Of a stretch of DNA of 64,000 bases, positions 43,200 through 51,669 are shown piece after piece. Every line of letters starts with the position of its first letter. Positions within the stretch are counted from its first letter, which is position 1. The stretch covers positions 124,001 through 188,000 of the forward strand of contig NZ_JARHTP010000005.1 in the NCBI RefSeq assembly GCF_029223485.1, given 5' to 3'. Under the pieces are notes generated by a model. The model worked only from the letters and a program-made list of their open reading frames with translations. It made no database searches and was not told where the DNA came from. A program made the translations under genes and the position numbers. This DNA is from Streptomyces coacervatus (GTDB taxonomy: Bacteria; Actinomycetota; Actinomycetes; Streptomycetales; Streptomycetaceae).

Positions 43200-44051
43200 G
43201 TGACCACACAGCCTGCGTCGATCGAGCTGCCGGACTGGGCATGGGAGCGCGCAGAAGTCAGAGAGGCTCTGCGCGCGCGGAAGATGGGCGCCGTCTTCCG
43301 GTACGCACAGCAATACGCTGGCGTCAGCCAGTCCCGCATTGCCGCTGCTGCAGGGATGACGCAGGCTCGTGTCAACGAGATCATCAACGGTCGACGTGAA
43401 GTGTCTCGGCTCGATGTCTACGAGCGCATCGCAGACGGCCTGTGCATGCCCGATGACGCTCGCCACCTACTAGGCCTGGCGGCGAGCAGGGAGAAGCGCT
43501 CTGGCGGTGCCGCTTTCGACCTCGCCGCCTTCCCTGAGGTTGTTCGGGTGTACGCCGCCCAGAACTCTGCTGCGGAAGAGATTCAGCAGCAGACACGCGA
43601 GGCACAAGAGCTGGACGTGCTTGCCGTACGCGGGCTCGGTCTGCTCGGGCTCAACGACAGCCTGCTGCGGGCCTGCCTGCCGCGCGAACAGGGCGGAAAG
43701 GGGCTCCGTGTGAGGGTCGCGCTCCTTGACCCGGACAGCGACGCTCTCGCCCAGCGCGCAGCCGAAATCGGAGAGTCATCCGAATCTCTCGCTGGAGGCG
43801 TGCGTCTCGCCGAGGCCCGGTTACGGGAGCTGTCCGACACATGCGACATCAGCGTGTGGCGGTATCGCATGTTGCCCACTTGGCGGGTCATCCGCGCGGA
43901 CTCCACCATGTTCGTCGGTGCCTTCGACGCTGGATGGGAAGGTCACGAGTCGGCGACGTACAAGGTCATGGAGACACCGCACGGGCCCTTGTTCCGGGGC
44001 TTCCGCAGGATGTTCGAGGCGGTCATCGCAGGCGCTCAGCGCATGGTGTGA
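43200..44051 (+). CDS. XRE-family transcriptional regulator with TTA codon
   Basis: The 283-residue protein starts at GTG 43200 (MTTQPASIELPDWAWERAEV). A helix-turn-helix lies at about residues 25-75 (GVSQSRIAAAAGMTQARVNEIINGRREVSRLDVYERIADGL). The C-terminal domain (residues 130-280) is DUF5919-like: LRVRVALLDPDSDALAQRAAEIGES onwards to TPHGPLFRGFRRMFEAV. The TTA Leu codon at 43821 (in EARLREL) implies bldA dependence. It probably regulates itself and the divergent gene at 42549. It is followed by the CYTH gene after 16 bases. Confidence 0.8.
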   Translation: MTTQPASIELPDWAWERAEVREALRARKMGAVFRYAQQYAGVSQSRIAAAAGMTQARVNEIINGRREVSRLDVYERIADGLCMPDDARHLLGLAASREKRSGGAAFDLAAFPEVVRVYAAQNSAAEEIQQQTREAQELDVLAVRGLGLLGLNDSLLRACLPREQGGKGLRVRVALLDPDSDALAQRAAEIGESSESLAGGVRLAEARLRELSDTCDISVWRYRMLPTWRVIRADSTMFVGAFDAGWEGHESATYKVMETPHGPLFRGFRRMFEAVIAGAQRMV

Positions 44052-44067
44052 GAGAGAGGAATGATTC

Positions 44068-44646
44068 GTGATCGAGGCGGAGTTGAAGGCCCGGGTCCAC
44101 TCGCCTGAGTCGGTCATGCGGCTGCTCGACGAGCGCGCGACGGCTCGTGTCGAGGTATATCGGGACACGTATTACGACCGCCCCGACGGCGCGTTGGAAA
44201 AGGCTGACCAGGAGCTGCGTGTCCGGACGGTGCATGGCGCGGACAGCACACGGACGGTCCTCACTTTCAAGGAAGCTGCAGTGGACGAGGATTCCGGGTC
44301 AAAGCCCGAGCACGAGAGCCGAGTCGAGGACGCCGAAGCCGTTCACGCCATCATGCGCGGCCTCGGCCACATCAAGGTCATCGCGTTCGAGAAGCGTTGC
44401 CGGAACTACGAGTTCGAGAGCCGAGGGCGACAAATGCTCGCCACCTTTGTCCGAGTACCTGAGATCGATGGGACCTTCCTCGAAGTGGAGACGCTCGTCG
44501 AGGAAGACGAGGTGAGTGCGGCTCTAGACGACGTTCGCTCTGTCCTGTTGGAGCTCGGCATCGGCCCCGAGGACCTGACTCGTGAGACCTATACGGGTGC
44601 GGTGGCGGCACAACGTGGCCGGATCGGTTCCGTCACCTCTCAGTGA
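44068..44646 (+). CDS. CYTH-domain protein (class IV adenylate cyclase-like)
   Basis: The 192-residue protein starts at GTG 44068 (MIEAELKARV), with the CYTH hallmark E-x-E-x-K as EAELK. YRDTYYDRPDGALEKADQELRVRTV, LTFKEAA, EKRCRNYEF and FLEVETLVEED supply the other acidic and basic strands of the tunnel. CYTH enzymes act on triphosphate compounds (cAMP synthesis, thiamine triphosphatase, tripolyphosphatase); which one is not known. Its 3' end overlaps the 3' end of the convergent HAD gene by 14 bases. It is probably co-transcribed with the XRE regulator. Confidence 0.82.
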   Translation: MIEAELKARVHSPESVMRLLDERATARVEVYRDTYYDRPDGALEKADQELRVRTVHGADSTRTVLTFKEAAVDEDSGSKPEHESRVEDAEAVHAIMRGLGHIKVIAFEKRCRNYEFESRGRQMLATFVRVPEIDGTFLEVETLVEEDEVSAALDDVRSVLLELGIGPEDLTRETYTGAVAAQRGRIGSVTSQ

Positions 44647-45277
44647 TCGAAACGAGCTGCATGAGGCTATCGATCCGCCAGTCCACGGCCGCTGCAATCT
44701 CCGGGCTGTCGGCCCAGAAGTGCCCCCACGGTCCACGCCGGACGTGCGCCACACGCAGTCCGGCCGCCTTCGCGGGAAACACATCGTTGACCGGATGATC
44801 ACCCACGTAAACCGTCTCTCTCGGCGCGGATTGCGCAACCTCCAACACGCGGGCGAAGAACTCCGGCTGCGGCTTCGCCACGCTCCAGTCGCCCGAGGTC
44901 GCGATGAGATCGGCGGGCAAGTCCAGGCCGCGCAGCAGCTCGCCCATTCGGGAGGTCTGATTCCCGGCAATGATGACGCGGACCCCGAGCTCGCGGAGCG
45001 CGGACAGCGCCGGCCGGACATCGTCGTACAGATCCGTTTCATCGAGGAACTCGCCCCGGCCCGCGGCTTCACGAGCTCGGTATTCGGCGGCAATGTCGAT
45101 GCCGGGGCGGGCGAGGCGAACGGCTTCGGCGTTGTCACGGCCCTTGGCTACGACGGCGCCGACGAGGGCGGAGAGCGTATGGCGGGGGACACCGAGCCAG
45201 TCCGCCCACGAATGCCAGTAGCGGTCGTCGCGAGTGATGGTCTCGCCGATGTCAAAGACGATGGTCTCGATCACCAT
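44633..45277 (-). CDS. HAD-superfamily hydrolase
   Basis: The 214-residue protein starts at ATG 45277 (MVIETIVFDIGETITRDDRYW). Motif I is FDIGET. It has Gly in place of the usual second Asp (DxGxT), so catalysis as a normal HAD phosphatase is doubtful or altered. Motif II is IIAGNQTS, motif III KPQPEFF, motif IV YVGDHPVNDV. It is paralogous to the frameshifted gene at 45927-46588 (YxSWADWLGVPRHT is shared). It is convergent with the CYTH gene and divergent from the acetyltransferase at 45369. Confidence 0.82.
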   Translation of the reverse strand: MVIETIVFDIGETITRDDRYWHSWADWLGVPRHTLSALVGAVVAKGRDNAEAVRLARPGIDIAAEYRAREAAGRGEFLDETDLYDDVRPALSALRELGVRVIIAGNQTSRMGELLRGLDLPADLIATSGDWSVAKPQPEFFARVLEVAQSAPRETVYVGDHPVNDVFPAKAAGLRVAHVRRGPWGHFWADSPEIAAAVDWRIDSLMQLVSITER

Positions 45278-45368
45278 GGGAAGACTACGACGTCTCAACT
45301 CGGTGGATACACATATGCATTGGAGGCCACGAGCCTCCTGAAGTTGCGATGACAGACGGGAGCACAGA

Positions 45369-45914
45369 GTGGACGGGCTACAGCTGGAACGGAGGGACGC
45401 GGCCGGGCTGGGTGACATCCGGCAGCAGCTTCTCGACGTCTACGCCGAGGTCTACAGGGGCCGGTTGAGCGAGGATTTCCACAGCGTCGAAAGGTTCGAT
45501 GAGCGACTCGGATGGAACGCCGAGGTTCCTGGGTTCGCTGCGGTTGTGGGCTATGTCGACGAGACACCGATCGGCTACGCGTACGGCTGCACACTCCAGG
45601 AGACGACACGCTGGTGGAGCGGCCTCCGTACTCCAGTGCAGGACGGCGCCACCGCGGAGACCGGAGCACGCACCTTCGCGCTCTCAGAGCTCATGGTGGT
45701 CGAGAGGGTCCGCGGCATGGGTTGCGCACGACAGGTCCACGACGCGCTGCTGCTCGACCGGCCAGAGGAACGCGTCACGCTTCTGGTCGAGCGGGACCAT
45801 CTCAAGGTCCGTTCGCTGTACGAGTCGTGGGGTTACGAGTGGTTCGGCGAGGTGCTGCCATTCCCCGACGCGCCTTTGTACGACGCGTTGATCCTGCGGC
45901 GCAGAACCGTATGA
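45369..45914 (+). CDS. GNAT-family N-acetyltransferase
   Basis: The 181-residue protein starts at GTG 45369 (MDGLQLERRDAAGLGDIRQQLLDVYAEVY). The acetyl-CoA loop is LMVVERVRGMGCARQVHDALL (R-G-x-G-x-A). The last part EERVTLLVERDHLKVRSLYESWGYEWFGEV is the typical strand 6/helix 4 region. The substrate is unknown. It lies between two paralogous HAD genes on the other strand, an arrangement that suggests duplication of a HAD/GNAT unit. Confidence 0.82.
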   Translation: MDGLQLERRDAAGLGDIRQQLLDVYAEVYRGRLSEDFHSVERFDERLGWNAEVPGFAAVVGYVDETPIGYAYGCTLQETTRWWSGLRTPVQDGATAETGARTFALSELMVVERVRGMGCARQVHDALLLDRPEERVTLLVERDHLKVRSLYESWGYEWFGEVLPFPDAPLYDALILRRRTV

Positions 45915-45926
45915 GCCTGGCAACCG

Positions 45927-46588
45927 TTAGGAAGTCGAGTTGTTGAACTCGTCGATACAGAAGGCCAGTTCAAGCAAGCTGTTGACACGAAAGGTCGGCA
46001 GCTCGCTTGCTTCACGGCTGTTCCACTGGATGGTGGCCCACGGCCCGCGACGCACAAGCGCGGTCAGCATGTCGGCCTCTCGGGCCGGGCGGATGTCGTT
46101 GTCGCACCGATCTCCGACGTAGAGGATCTCGCCAACCTCGAAGGGCACGGCATCGGCGACCCGCTTGAAGAACTCGGGGTCGGGCTTGCTGGCACCCCAG
46201 TCGTCCGAGGTGCCGATCAGATCGACGTCGCCGGAGAAAAGCGCCCGCAGGATGTGCCCCGCTCGCACGGTCTGATTGCCCGCGATACCGAGCCAGAGGC
46301 CGTCAGCTCGGAGCTGAGCGAGAGCTGGCCGGACATCCTCGTACAGATCCGCCTCTCCGAATGTCTCAGCCTGCCCTGCGGCAGCACGCCTCTCGCGCTC
46401 CTCGTACAGATCGAACCCGGGCCGGAATTCCTGGAAGATCTCGCGGTAGTCCCGCCCTTGAGCGATGACCGCACCGAACATCGCGTGAAATGTGTGCCGC
46501 GGGACACCAAGCCAGTCGGCCCAAGACCCGTACTCACGTGTCTCGTTCACGAGGCTTCGCCGACGTCGAAGACCACTGCGCGAATCAT
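45927..46588 (-). pseudogene. frameshifted HAD-superfamily hydrolase, paralogue of 44633
   Basis: From ATG 46588 the frame reads MIRAVVFDVGEAS and hits a stop 14 codons in. The frame one base over continues as NETREYGSWADWLGVPRHTFHAMFG to a normal end (SLLELAFCIDEFNN). Compared with the intact paralogue (FDIGETITRDDRYWHSWADW), one base is missing near 46552, which separates motif I from the rest. Either a recent frameshift or a sequencing error; if real, a truncated protein from GTG 46550 would lack the catalytic Asp. Motifs II-IV (IAGNQT, KPDPEFF, YVGDRCDND) are intact. Confidence 0.7.
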
Positions 46589-46855
46589 GGAGGCAGGGTA
46601 GCTACTGACTTCGGCGCTTCGAGGTGCTTGGCTGGCTTGTACGGCCGACTGATGGTCATTTGCGCAGGACGTCGTTGGTGTGCGCTATGCGGATGAGATG
46701 GAACCGCCCTCGTCTGCCGGGCGCCCTCGGAGTTGGAGCAGCGGATGTCCGATCGAGCCGAGAGCAGAGCCTCGTGCGGCTGCTGCACGAGCCTCTGGCG
46801 CGATGGCCGCCGTACGAGGTGCTGCGGCATGGTGAGAAGGTCCGCAGACCCGACG

Positions 46856-47722
46856 TCAGACCTTCCGGATCCGGTCGGCGATCTCCGGCCTCGCCGCGAA
46901 TCCGGCCGCCTTGTAAGTGGCGACGCCGCCGACGTTGGAGCTCGGTGTGCACACTCGCACGCTTGACGAGCCCATCTCCCGTAGTGCGGCCGCCCCGGCG
47001 ACGGTGATCGCCCGGCCATAGCCGCGGCCGCGGTGGTCCGTGTGGACGCCCATCGGCTCGACCAGTCCTGGTTTCCCCGGGCCGGCCGACCAGACCGTCA
47101 CCACCGCCGCAGGGTTGCCCTGGTCGTCGTAAGCACCCAGGCAGCGGGCGTCGGCGTAGAACGGTGCCGCGGACATCTTGTGCCGGTACTCGCGCGTGGG
47201 CTTCGTGGTGTTGAACGCGGACCGCAGGACGTCGGCGAAGTCCTGCGCCTGCTCCAGGCCGATCTCCTTGATCCGCACGCCGGGGTCCTCCACCGCTTCG
47301 GCGAGGTCGCGGAAGAGCGGCGTCCACGGCTCGTCGACGCCCCAGCCCTCCTTGGTCAACAGGTCGTGGAGCAGCAGGCCTTGCGGCGCCTCGACGGACA
47401 CTGCTCCTTCGGGCAGCACGCCGCGCTCGGGCAGCGAGAAGTCCTCGACGAGCCGCCGTGCCAAGTCCTCGTCATGGAAAGCGTCGGAAGCGACCGTCAT
47501 CCGCACGAGCGTCGGCGAATCCAGCATCCCGACGGCGAGGATCCGTCCGTTCCGGCTCCAGGTCCGTACCGCCGCGGCCGTCTCGGCCGTTCCGAACCGG
47601 TAGTTCCAGCCGATGTCCCCGGGATGCAGCTGCATCGGCGTTTCGTCGTGCTGCCACTCCCGCAGCGCCGCAGTGGCCTCGCGCACTCCGTCGGCCGTCG
47701 GCGTCCTCAGCACAATCGTCAT
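46856..47722 (-). CDS. GNAT-family N-acetyltransferase
   Basis: This 288-residue protein starts at ATG 47722 (MTIVLRTPTADGVREATAAL). The C-terminal domain has PMGVHTDHRGRGYGRAITVAGAAAL as acetyl-CoA loop (R-G-x-G-x-G). SSSVRVCTPSSNVGGVATYKAAGF is the last strand-helix. The N-terminal 120 residues look like a degenerate second GNAT fold. An in-frame ATG at 47758 would add 12 residues. The substrate is unknown. No operon partner: the region downstream (46589-46855) shows no convincing gene. Confidence 0.82.
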   Translation of the reverse strand: MTIVLRTPTADGVREATAALREWQHDETPMQLHPGDIGWNYRFGTAETAAAVRTWSRNGRILAVGMLDSPTLVRMTVASDAFHDEDLARRLVEDFSLPERGVLPEGAVSVEAPQGLLLHDLLTKEGWGVDEPWTPLFRDLAEAVEDPGVRIKEIGLEQAQDFADVLRSAFNTTKPTREYRHKMSAAPFYADARCLGAYDDQGNPAAVVTVWSAGPGKPGLVEPMGVHTDHRGRGYGRAITVAGAAALREMGSSSVRVCTPSSNVGGVATYKAAGFAARPEIADRIRKV

Positions 47723-48067
47723 AGCCGGGATCAGACACCCCGTCTCGGTGGCCTGCAACCGATTAACTGACCAGGCGCTTCGGTGTCAGCGCCTTCGGCC
47801 CTCGTCGCTCTTGGAGACGCGGGCCGGGCAACACCCACTCGGAGATCGTCTGATGATTGCCAGGTTGCAAGAGGCTCCCTGAGCACCACGCCTCGACTGG
47901 CTCGTCATCATCGAGCATCCAGAGCTTGTGGTGGCGCGCCTGTTTCGCACCACCGCACGCCCCATCACCCGCATGGCTAATTCCCGCCCCCGGCAGGACA
48001 CTCCAATTCATGCGGCTCTCAGGAGCAGCGCATTCTCCGAGCGCCGCCGTCCGAGAGGGAGTAGCTC
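47723..48067. other. 345-base region, no confident gene
   Basis: It lies between the acetyltransferase (minus) and the secreted protein (plus). A minus-strand frame of 82 codons at 47763-48011 ends in an Arg/Lys-rich tail (PRLQERRGPKALTPKRLVS) and might be a gene fragment, but it has no good start or family. GAGAGGGAG (48054-48062) is the ribosome-binding site of the secreted protein. Confidence 0.4.
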
Positions 48068-48535
48068 ATGTCAGGAACCAGACGTCGCCTCGGCAGTGGG
48101 ACTGCCGCATTGATATTGGCTGTCGGCGGTGCCACGGCGCTCGCCGCCCCGGCCCACGCGGCCGCCCCATCGATCACCAACATCTCAGTCAATGTCCACA
48201 CGTGGATTGGGCTCAAGCTTAGTTGGGGCCTGAGCGGCGCGGCAGCAGGTGCAAGTTGGACGGACACGTCGGCTGTGGATTACGGCAACCCCACCGTCCC
48301 TCCATTCAGCACAGGCAGTTCTCCCTGGGCCGGTACGGCTAACGGGAGCGGAACGGTCGGCAACGACCCGGATCCGGAAAGCGCCTCCATCTCGTCGCTT
48401 ACATCGCACATGGTCAGCAACGGCGGCACGATCGTCGTCAGCTTCATCGAGACGGACTCTGCCGGAGATGAAGCTACCTTCATCAAGACGCTCACTTGCA
48501 GTGTGGACGGGTCTGGCAACGGATCCTGCTCCTGA
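48068..48535 (+). CDS. small secreted protein of unknown function
   Basis: The 155-residue protein starts at ATG 48068 after GAGAGGGAG. The signal peptide (MSGTRRRLGSGTAALILAVG) ends near APAHAAAPS. The mature 120 residues are Ser/Thr/Gly-rich beta-strand-like sequence with two Cys near the end (TLTCSVDGSGNGSCS) that could form a disulfide. No family is recognised. GC at third positions is lower than in the core genes, in keeping with the accessory region. Confidence 0.65.
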   Translation: MSGTRRRLGSGTAALILAVGGATALAAPAHAAAPSITNISVNVHTWIGLKLSWGLSGAAAGASWTDTSAVDYGNPTVPPFSTGSSPWAGTANGSGTVGNDPDPESASISSLTSHMVSNGGTIVVSFIETDSAGDEATFIKTLTCSVDGSGNGSCS

Positions 48536-48732
48536 CGGACACCCACTCGTGCCAGGGTCGCCGGGGTACTCCCGGTCGCCACCGGCAGCTGGGGCATCTC
48601 CGCAGGTGAGGATGCCTTTTGGTGACTCGCCCAGCCAGCGGGATGCCCCCGTTCGTCACGCCACCGTCAGCACCTCACGACGACTCACGCGCAGACCGCA
48701 CATGCGAAAGAGCCTTACTTAACGGAGACCTA

Positions 48733-49767
48733 TTAGGCTGGCACGGGGCAATCCACGCAGCGGAAACCCCGAAGAGTGCTGGAAGACGTGGTGGTGTTCC
48801 CCGCGAACTCTGAGAAATCGCCGCTGTCGTTTCGATACACGATGCCAATCCCGTGTTCAGCGAGCAGGTCACGGAGATCTTCTTGGGGAAGCGCCGGAGT
48901 GAGCACCATCAGTTGGAGAGGCTGATCGTGGGTGAGGCTTCTCAAGTGGTGCCGTGCGCGTAGGAGTTGAGCAAGAGCCTGAGTGATCGACTCGCTTGCT
49001 GCGCTGCCCGTCGGCTCGTACAGCGTGTTGTTCGTCTGGTTGTAGAGGTCGAAGGCAAGTTGAGATGTCGAGTTCCGCATCGACAATTCCATTTGAACGA
49101 TGTTTCCCCCAGCTGCAGCCTCACGCTCCTCGAAGGCATCTGCCAGGTCATCGCGGGCCGCGCCTAGCAGGTCGGCGTCAGTTGGCTGCTGTTGCTGGCG
49201 TCTCTGGCGTCGGTACGAACGAGCGAGACGGCCTGCGCTCCGATGGAACCGCAACCTGGAATTGGGTGCTGCTGGAAGAGTATCGGAGACGTCCCGTATG
49301 TACGGGTCAATGGGGCGTAGTCGGAAGACGATGACGTTACGGTCCTGCTCTAATTCGTCTTTGGCTTCCCGTATCTCGAATGCCTTGCGCTCGTCAAGCT
49401 TGAATTTACCTATGTATTTATGTCTGCGTGTGTCGCTCCCCGGGACTTTTCCTACGGCGATGAATAGATGCAAGGTGCGACCCTTGCTGGCGTGTTCCAG
49501 GATCGCGGAATTTCCGCCACTGGGGGTCTGGTCGCCTCGCTTCCCGGCTCCTGTGTAGGTGAAAATGGGGCCCAAGGCGTCATCCTCGGCGAGCCATCCG
49601 TCGCGATATCCGTAACGCTCGCCAACCTTGCTATCGGAGAACAGGAGTACGTTCCGTTTCTCCTTTGCCGGGCAGATTCCGGCGTAGCCGCTTCCACCTA
49701 AGACGGGGTGGATTTCTGCGCGGGTGAGGATGTCGCCGGGCTGAAACCCGGTCGTGGGCGTCGTCAT
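48733..49767 (-). CDS. ScoMcrA-type SRA-like modified-DNA reader
   Basis: The 344-residue protein starts MTTPTTGFQPGDILTRAEIH. Residues 8-150 match the SRA-like module of ScoMcrA-type restriction proteins: GDxxxRxEIHxxxGG, then VLLFSD, YGYRDGW, FTYTGAGKRGDQTPSGGNSAI and GRTLHLF. SRA modules flip out modified cytosines. No HNH nuclease follows; the C-terminal half (QALAQLLRARHHLRSL, LMVLTPALPQEDLRDLLAEHG) is of unknown type. Codon 23 is TTA (bldA-dependent), and AT-rich codons such as AGA and ATA (KYIGK) suggest transfer. A defence role is inferred from the domain and the helicase gene 2.6 kb away. Confidence 0.6.
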   Translation of the reverse strand: MTTPTTGFQPGDILTRAEIHPVLGGSGYAGICPAKEKRNVLLFSDSKVGERYGYRDGWLAEDDALGPIFTYTGAGKRGDQTPSGGNSAILEHASKGRTLHLFIAVGKVPGSDTRRHKYIGKFKLDERKAFEIREAKDELEQDRNVIVFRLRPIDPYIRDVSDTLPAAPNSRLRFHRSAGRLARSYRRQRRQQQQPTDADLLGAARDDLADAFEEREAAAGGNIVQMELSMRNSTSQLAFDLYNQTNNTLYEPTGSAASESITQALAQLLRARHHLRSLTHDQPLQLMVLTPALPQEDLRDLLAEHGIGIVYRNDSGDFSEFAGNTTTSSSTLRGFRCVDCPVPA

Positions 49768-49869
49768 GAGTCGAGGTTAATGGTTTCAGTGCTCACGGAG
49801 TGCGGGAAGTGACCAGAGTCGCGCAGAGTGATCGTTGTGGCAGCGCTGGATCCAGTCGAGGATGGTGCG

Positions 49870-50445
49870 ATGAGTGACGCAACGGGGACGGTCATCACGG
49901 GTGTTATCGCTTTCGCAGCCGCGGTCGTCGGGGCTGTGATCGCTGGCATGTACGCCAAACATGGTGCGGAAGCTGGTGGGCGTAAGGCAGTTGAGGCGGC
50001 GCTAGCTCAGGTGCATGGTGCGGCAGCGGCGGAGCACTGGCAGTGGGTGCGTACTCAGCGGCATCAGTCCTTCGCTGCCCTCATTGCGGCCTATGCCGCT
50101 CTCGATGAAGTGCTTGTCCGTATCGCGCCGGAGGTGCGAAACGCAGCCAGCCTTGATGGAGCGGCAGGGCGTGAGGTGCGAGAGCGCATGCTTGAACTGC
50201 AAGCAAAGACCAGCCAATTGGCGCTATGGGGGCCAAATGAGGCAAATTCGTTGGCCTATGCGCTAACGGGGAAGTCGGTAGCCGCGGTGCGCACCTTGCT
50301 GCATCTGGCGAGGGCGAGTTCCTCAGGTGCAAGCGCAGATTGGCCCCGATTTGACCAGGCTAGAGATGAGATGGTGCTGGCGCACGCCGCCTTCCTTCAG
50401 CGAGCTGGTGAGATCGTTCGTGATCCGCGGCAGCCGGTCAGCTAG
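49870..50445 (+). CDS. membrane-anchored helical protein, unknown function
   Basis: The 191-residue protein starts at ATG 49870 (MSDATGTVITGVIAFAAAVVGAVIAGMYAKHGAEAGG), with one N-terminal membrane helix (TGVIAFAAAVVGAVIAGMY). A soluble helical domain follows (AAEHWQWVRTQRHQSFAALIAAYAALDEVL, RTLLHLARASSSG). No family is recognised. The GTG starts further upstream (49828, 49837) are less well placed. Its 3' end overlaps the end of the DUF397 gene by eight bases (convergent). It lies between the SRA-like gene and the regulator cluster. Confidence 0.6.
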   Translation: MSDATGTVITGVIAFAAAVVGAVIAGMYAKHGAEAGGRKAVEAALAQVHGAAAAEHWQWVRTQRHQSFAALIAAYAALDEVLVRIAPEVRNAASLDGAAGREVRERMLELQAKTSQLALWGPNEANSLAYALTGKSVAAVRTLLHLARASSSGASADWPRFDQARDEMVLAHAAFLQRAGEIVRDPRQPVS

Positions 50446-50644
50446 TGAGTTCCTGGTGGTCTGGGAGCAGGGCCCGTATGAAGCCCTGCCATGCAGCAGT
50501 GCTCAGGATGAGTTGCGGCCCCGAGGTGACCTTGGAGTCGCGGATCGCGACTACCTCGGTGAGCTCGGCTATTTCCAAGCACTCGCCCCCCATGCCGTTG
50601 CTGTAGCTGCTCTTGCGCCACTGGATGCTGGACGACGGCATCAT
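50438..50644 (-). CDS. DUF397 protein
   Basis: The 68-residue protein starts MMPSSSIQWRKSSYSNGMGGECLEIAEL. WRKSSYSNGxxGxCLEIA and VVAIRDSK are the DUF397 signature. The ATG overlaps the TGA of the XRE gene (ATGA), so the two are translationally coupled. DUF397 proteins act as partners of XRE/DUF5753 regulators in Streptomyces, as in WhiJ-like and BldB-linked systems and toxin-antitoxin-like pairs. Confidence 0.88.
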   Translation of the reverse strand: MMPSSSIQWRKSSYSNGMGGECLEIAELTEVVAIRDSKVTSGPQLILSTAAWQGFIRALLPDHQELTS

Positions 50645-51489
50645 CGGGAGTGCTCCTCCAAGAGTCTCGTGATCAGCAAGGTCGAGCGCTGAGGGCTCAA
50701 TGCCAAGGCCCTGAGGTGGTCGAACGCTTTCGTGTAGAGGGCTACGTCCTTGGGCTCTTCGAGGTAGACCGAATCGGTAAGCCCCTCTCGGTAGACCAAG
50801 TCTCGGTCCTCCTGCTCCGGGAAGCCGAGGATCGTGTATGACCCCGTGGTGGGGTAGGCGCCCGCATCGAACGGCAGAACCTGGACGGTCACGTTCTTCA
50901 ACTTGCTGATTTCCAGCATACGTTCGAGTTGGCGGGCCATGACCTGGCGGCTGCCGACCACGTGCTGCAGTGCACTTTGGTGGAGCACGGCCCAAAGGTC
51001 GGGTGCGCTCTCGCTGGTGAGTAGTTCTTGGCGGCGCATACGGACGCCGACCATGCGCTGAATGTCCTCGGGGGTGTGGTCGACCCACGCGCGGCACTGC
51101 TCGGTGGCGTACTCATCGGTTTGCAGCAGGCCGGGGATGAACTCGGCCTGGTAGCTACGCAAGTTGGAAGCCGCCTGCTCCAGGCCGACGTACACAGAGA
51201 ACCAGGCGGGGATCGCATCGCCGTGGGCGTGCCACCACCCCTTTGTCTTGGATTCCTTAGCCAGCGACTTCAGCAGATCGCGTAGCTCTTCGGGGGTCCC
51301 GTAGAAGCGGCATAGGGCTTCGACGTCTGAGGGTTGAACGCGTCCCTGTCCCGTCTCCATGCGGCTGACCTTGGAACTGCTCCAGTCCAGCTCCTTGCCT
51401 ACCTGGCTACAGGTAAGGCTGCTCTCTTCACGTAGCCGCCTGAGCTCGATCGCAAGTCGGCGACGGCGAGCCGTGGGGGATCCGGCCAT
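50641..51489 (-). CDS. XRE regulator with DUF5753
   Basis: The 282-residue protein starts at ATG 51489 (MAGSPTARRRRLAIELRRLREES). The helix-turn-helix spans about residues 10-65 (LTCSQVGKELDWSSSKVSRMETGQGRVQPSDVEALCRFY). DUF5753 covers residues 100-280 (FIPGLLQTDEYATEQCRAWV, RMRRQELLTSESAPDLWAVLHQSAL, TVQVLPFDAGAYPTTGSYTILGFP). It is coupled to the DUF397 gene and divergent from the ATP-binding protein at 51670. This trio is a frequent Streptomyces regulator set, often tied to development or antibiotic control. Confidence 0.92.
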   Translation of the reverse strand: MAGSPTARRRRLAIELRRLREESSLTCSQVGKELDWSSSKVSRMETGQGRVQPSDVEALCRFYGTPEELRDLLKSLAKESKTKGWWHAHGDAIPAWFSVYVGLEQAASNLRSYQAEFIPGLLQTDEYATEQCRAWVDHTPEDIQRMVGVRMRRQELLTSESAPDLWAVLHQSALQHVVGSRQVMARQLERMLEISKLKNVTVQVLPFDAGAYPTTGSYTILGFPEQEDRDLVYREGLTDSVYLEEPKDVALYTKAFDHLRALALSPQRSTLLITRLLEEHSR

Positions 51490-51669
51490 GTCAACTCCTA
51501 GTGGGCTAGCGGAAGCTCCATCCCATCGGAAGGGGTGCGAAAGGCCAATCACCCTAAAGGGGGAATCCCTTCGTGCATGTTGCACGAAGGGCTACTCGCT
51601 GCGACTCTGTCACTGGGAGTCATCAAAGGATGCACAGTGCGCAACGAAGCGCGTGAAAGGTGGTCGAAG

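Noticed and set aside
46589..46855. Minus-strand frames downstream of the acetyltransferase considered as a small gene.
   Set aside because: Composition is Arg/Ser-rich shadow type and no start signal was found.
47763..48011. An 82-codon minus-strand frame considered as a gene.
   Set aside because: No ribosome-binding site, no family and no coupling to neighbours; kept only as a remark on the intergenic region.
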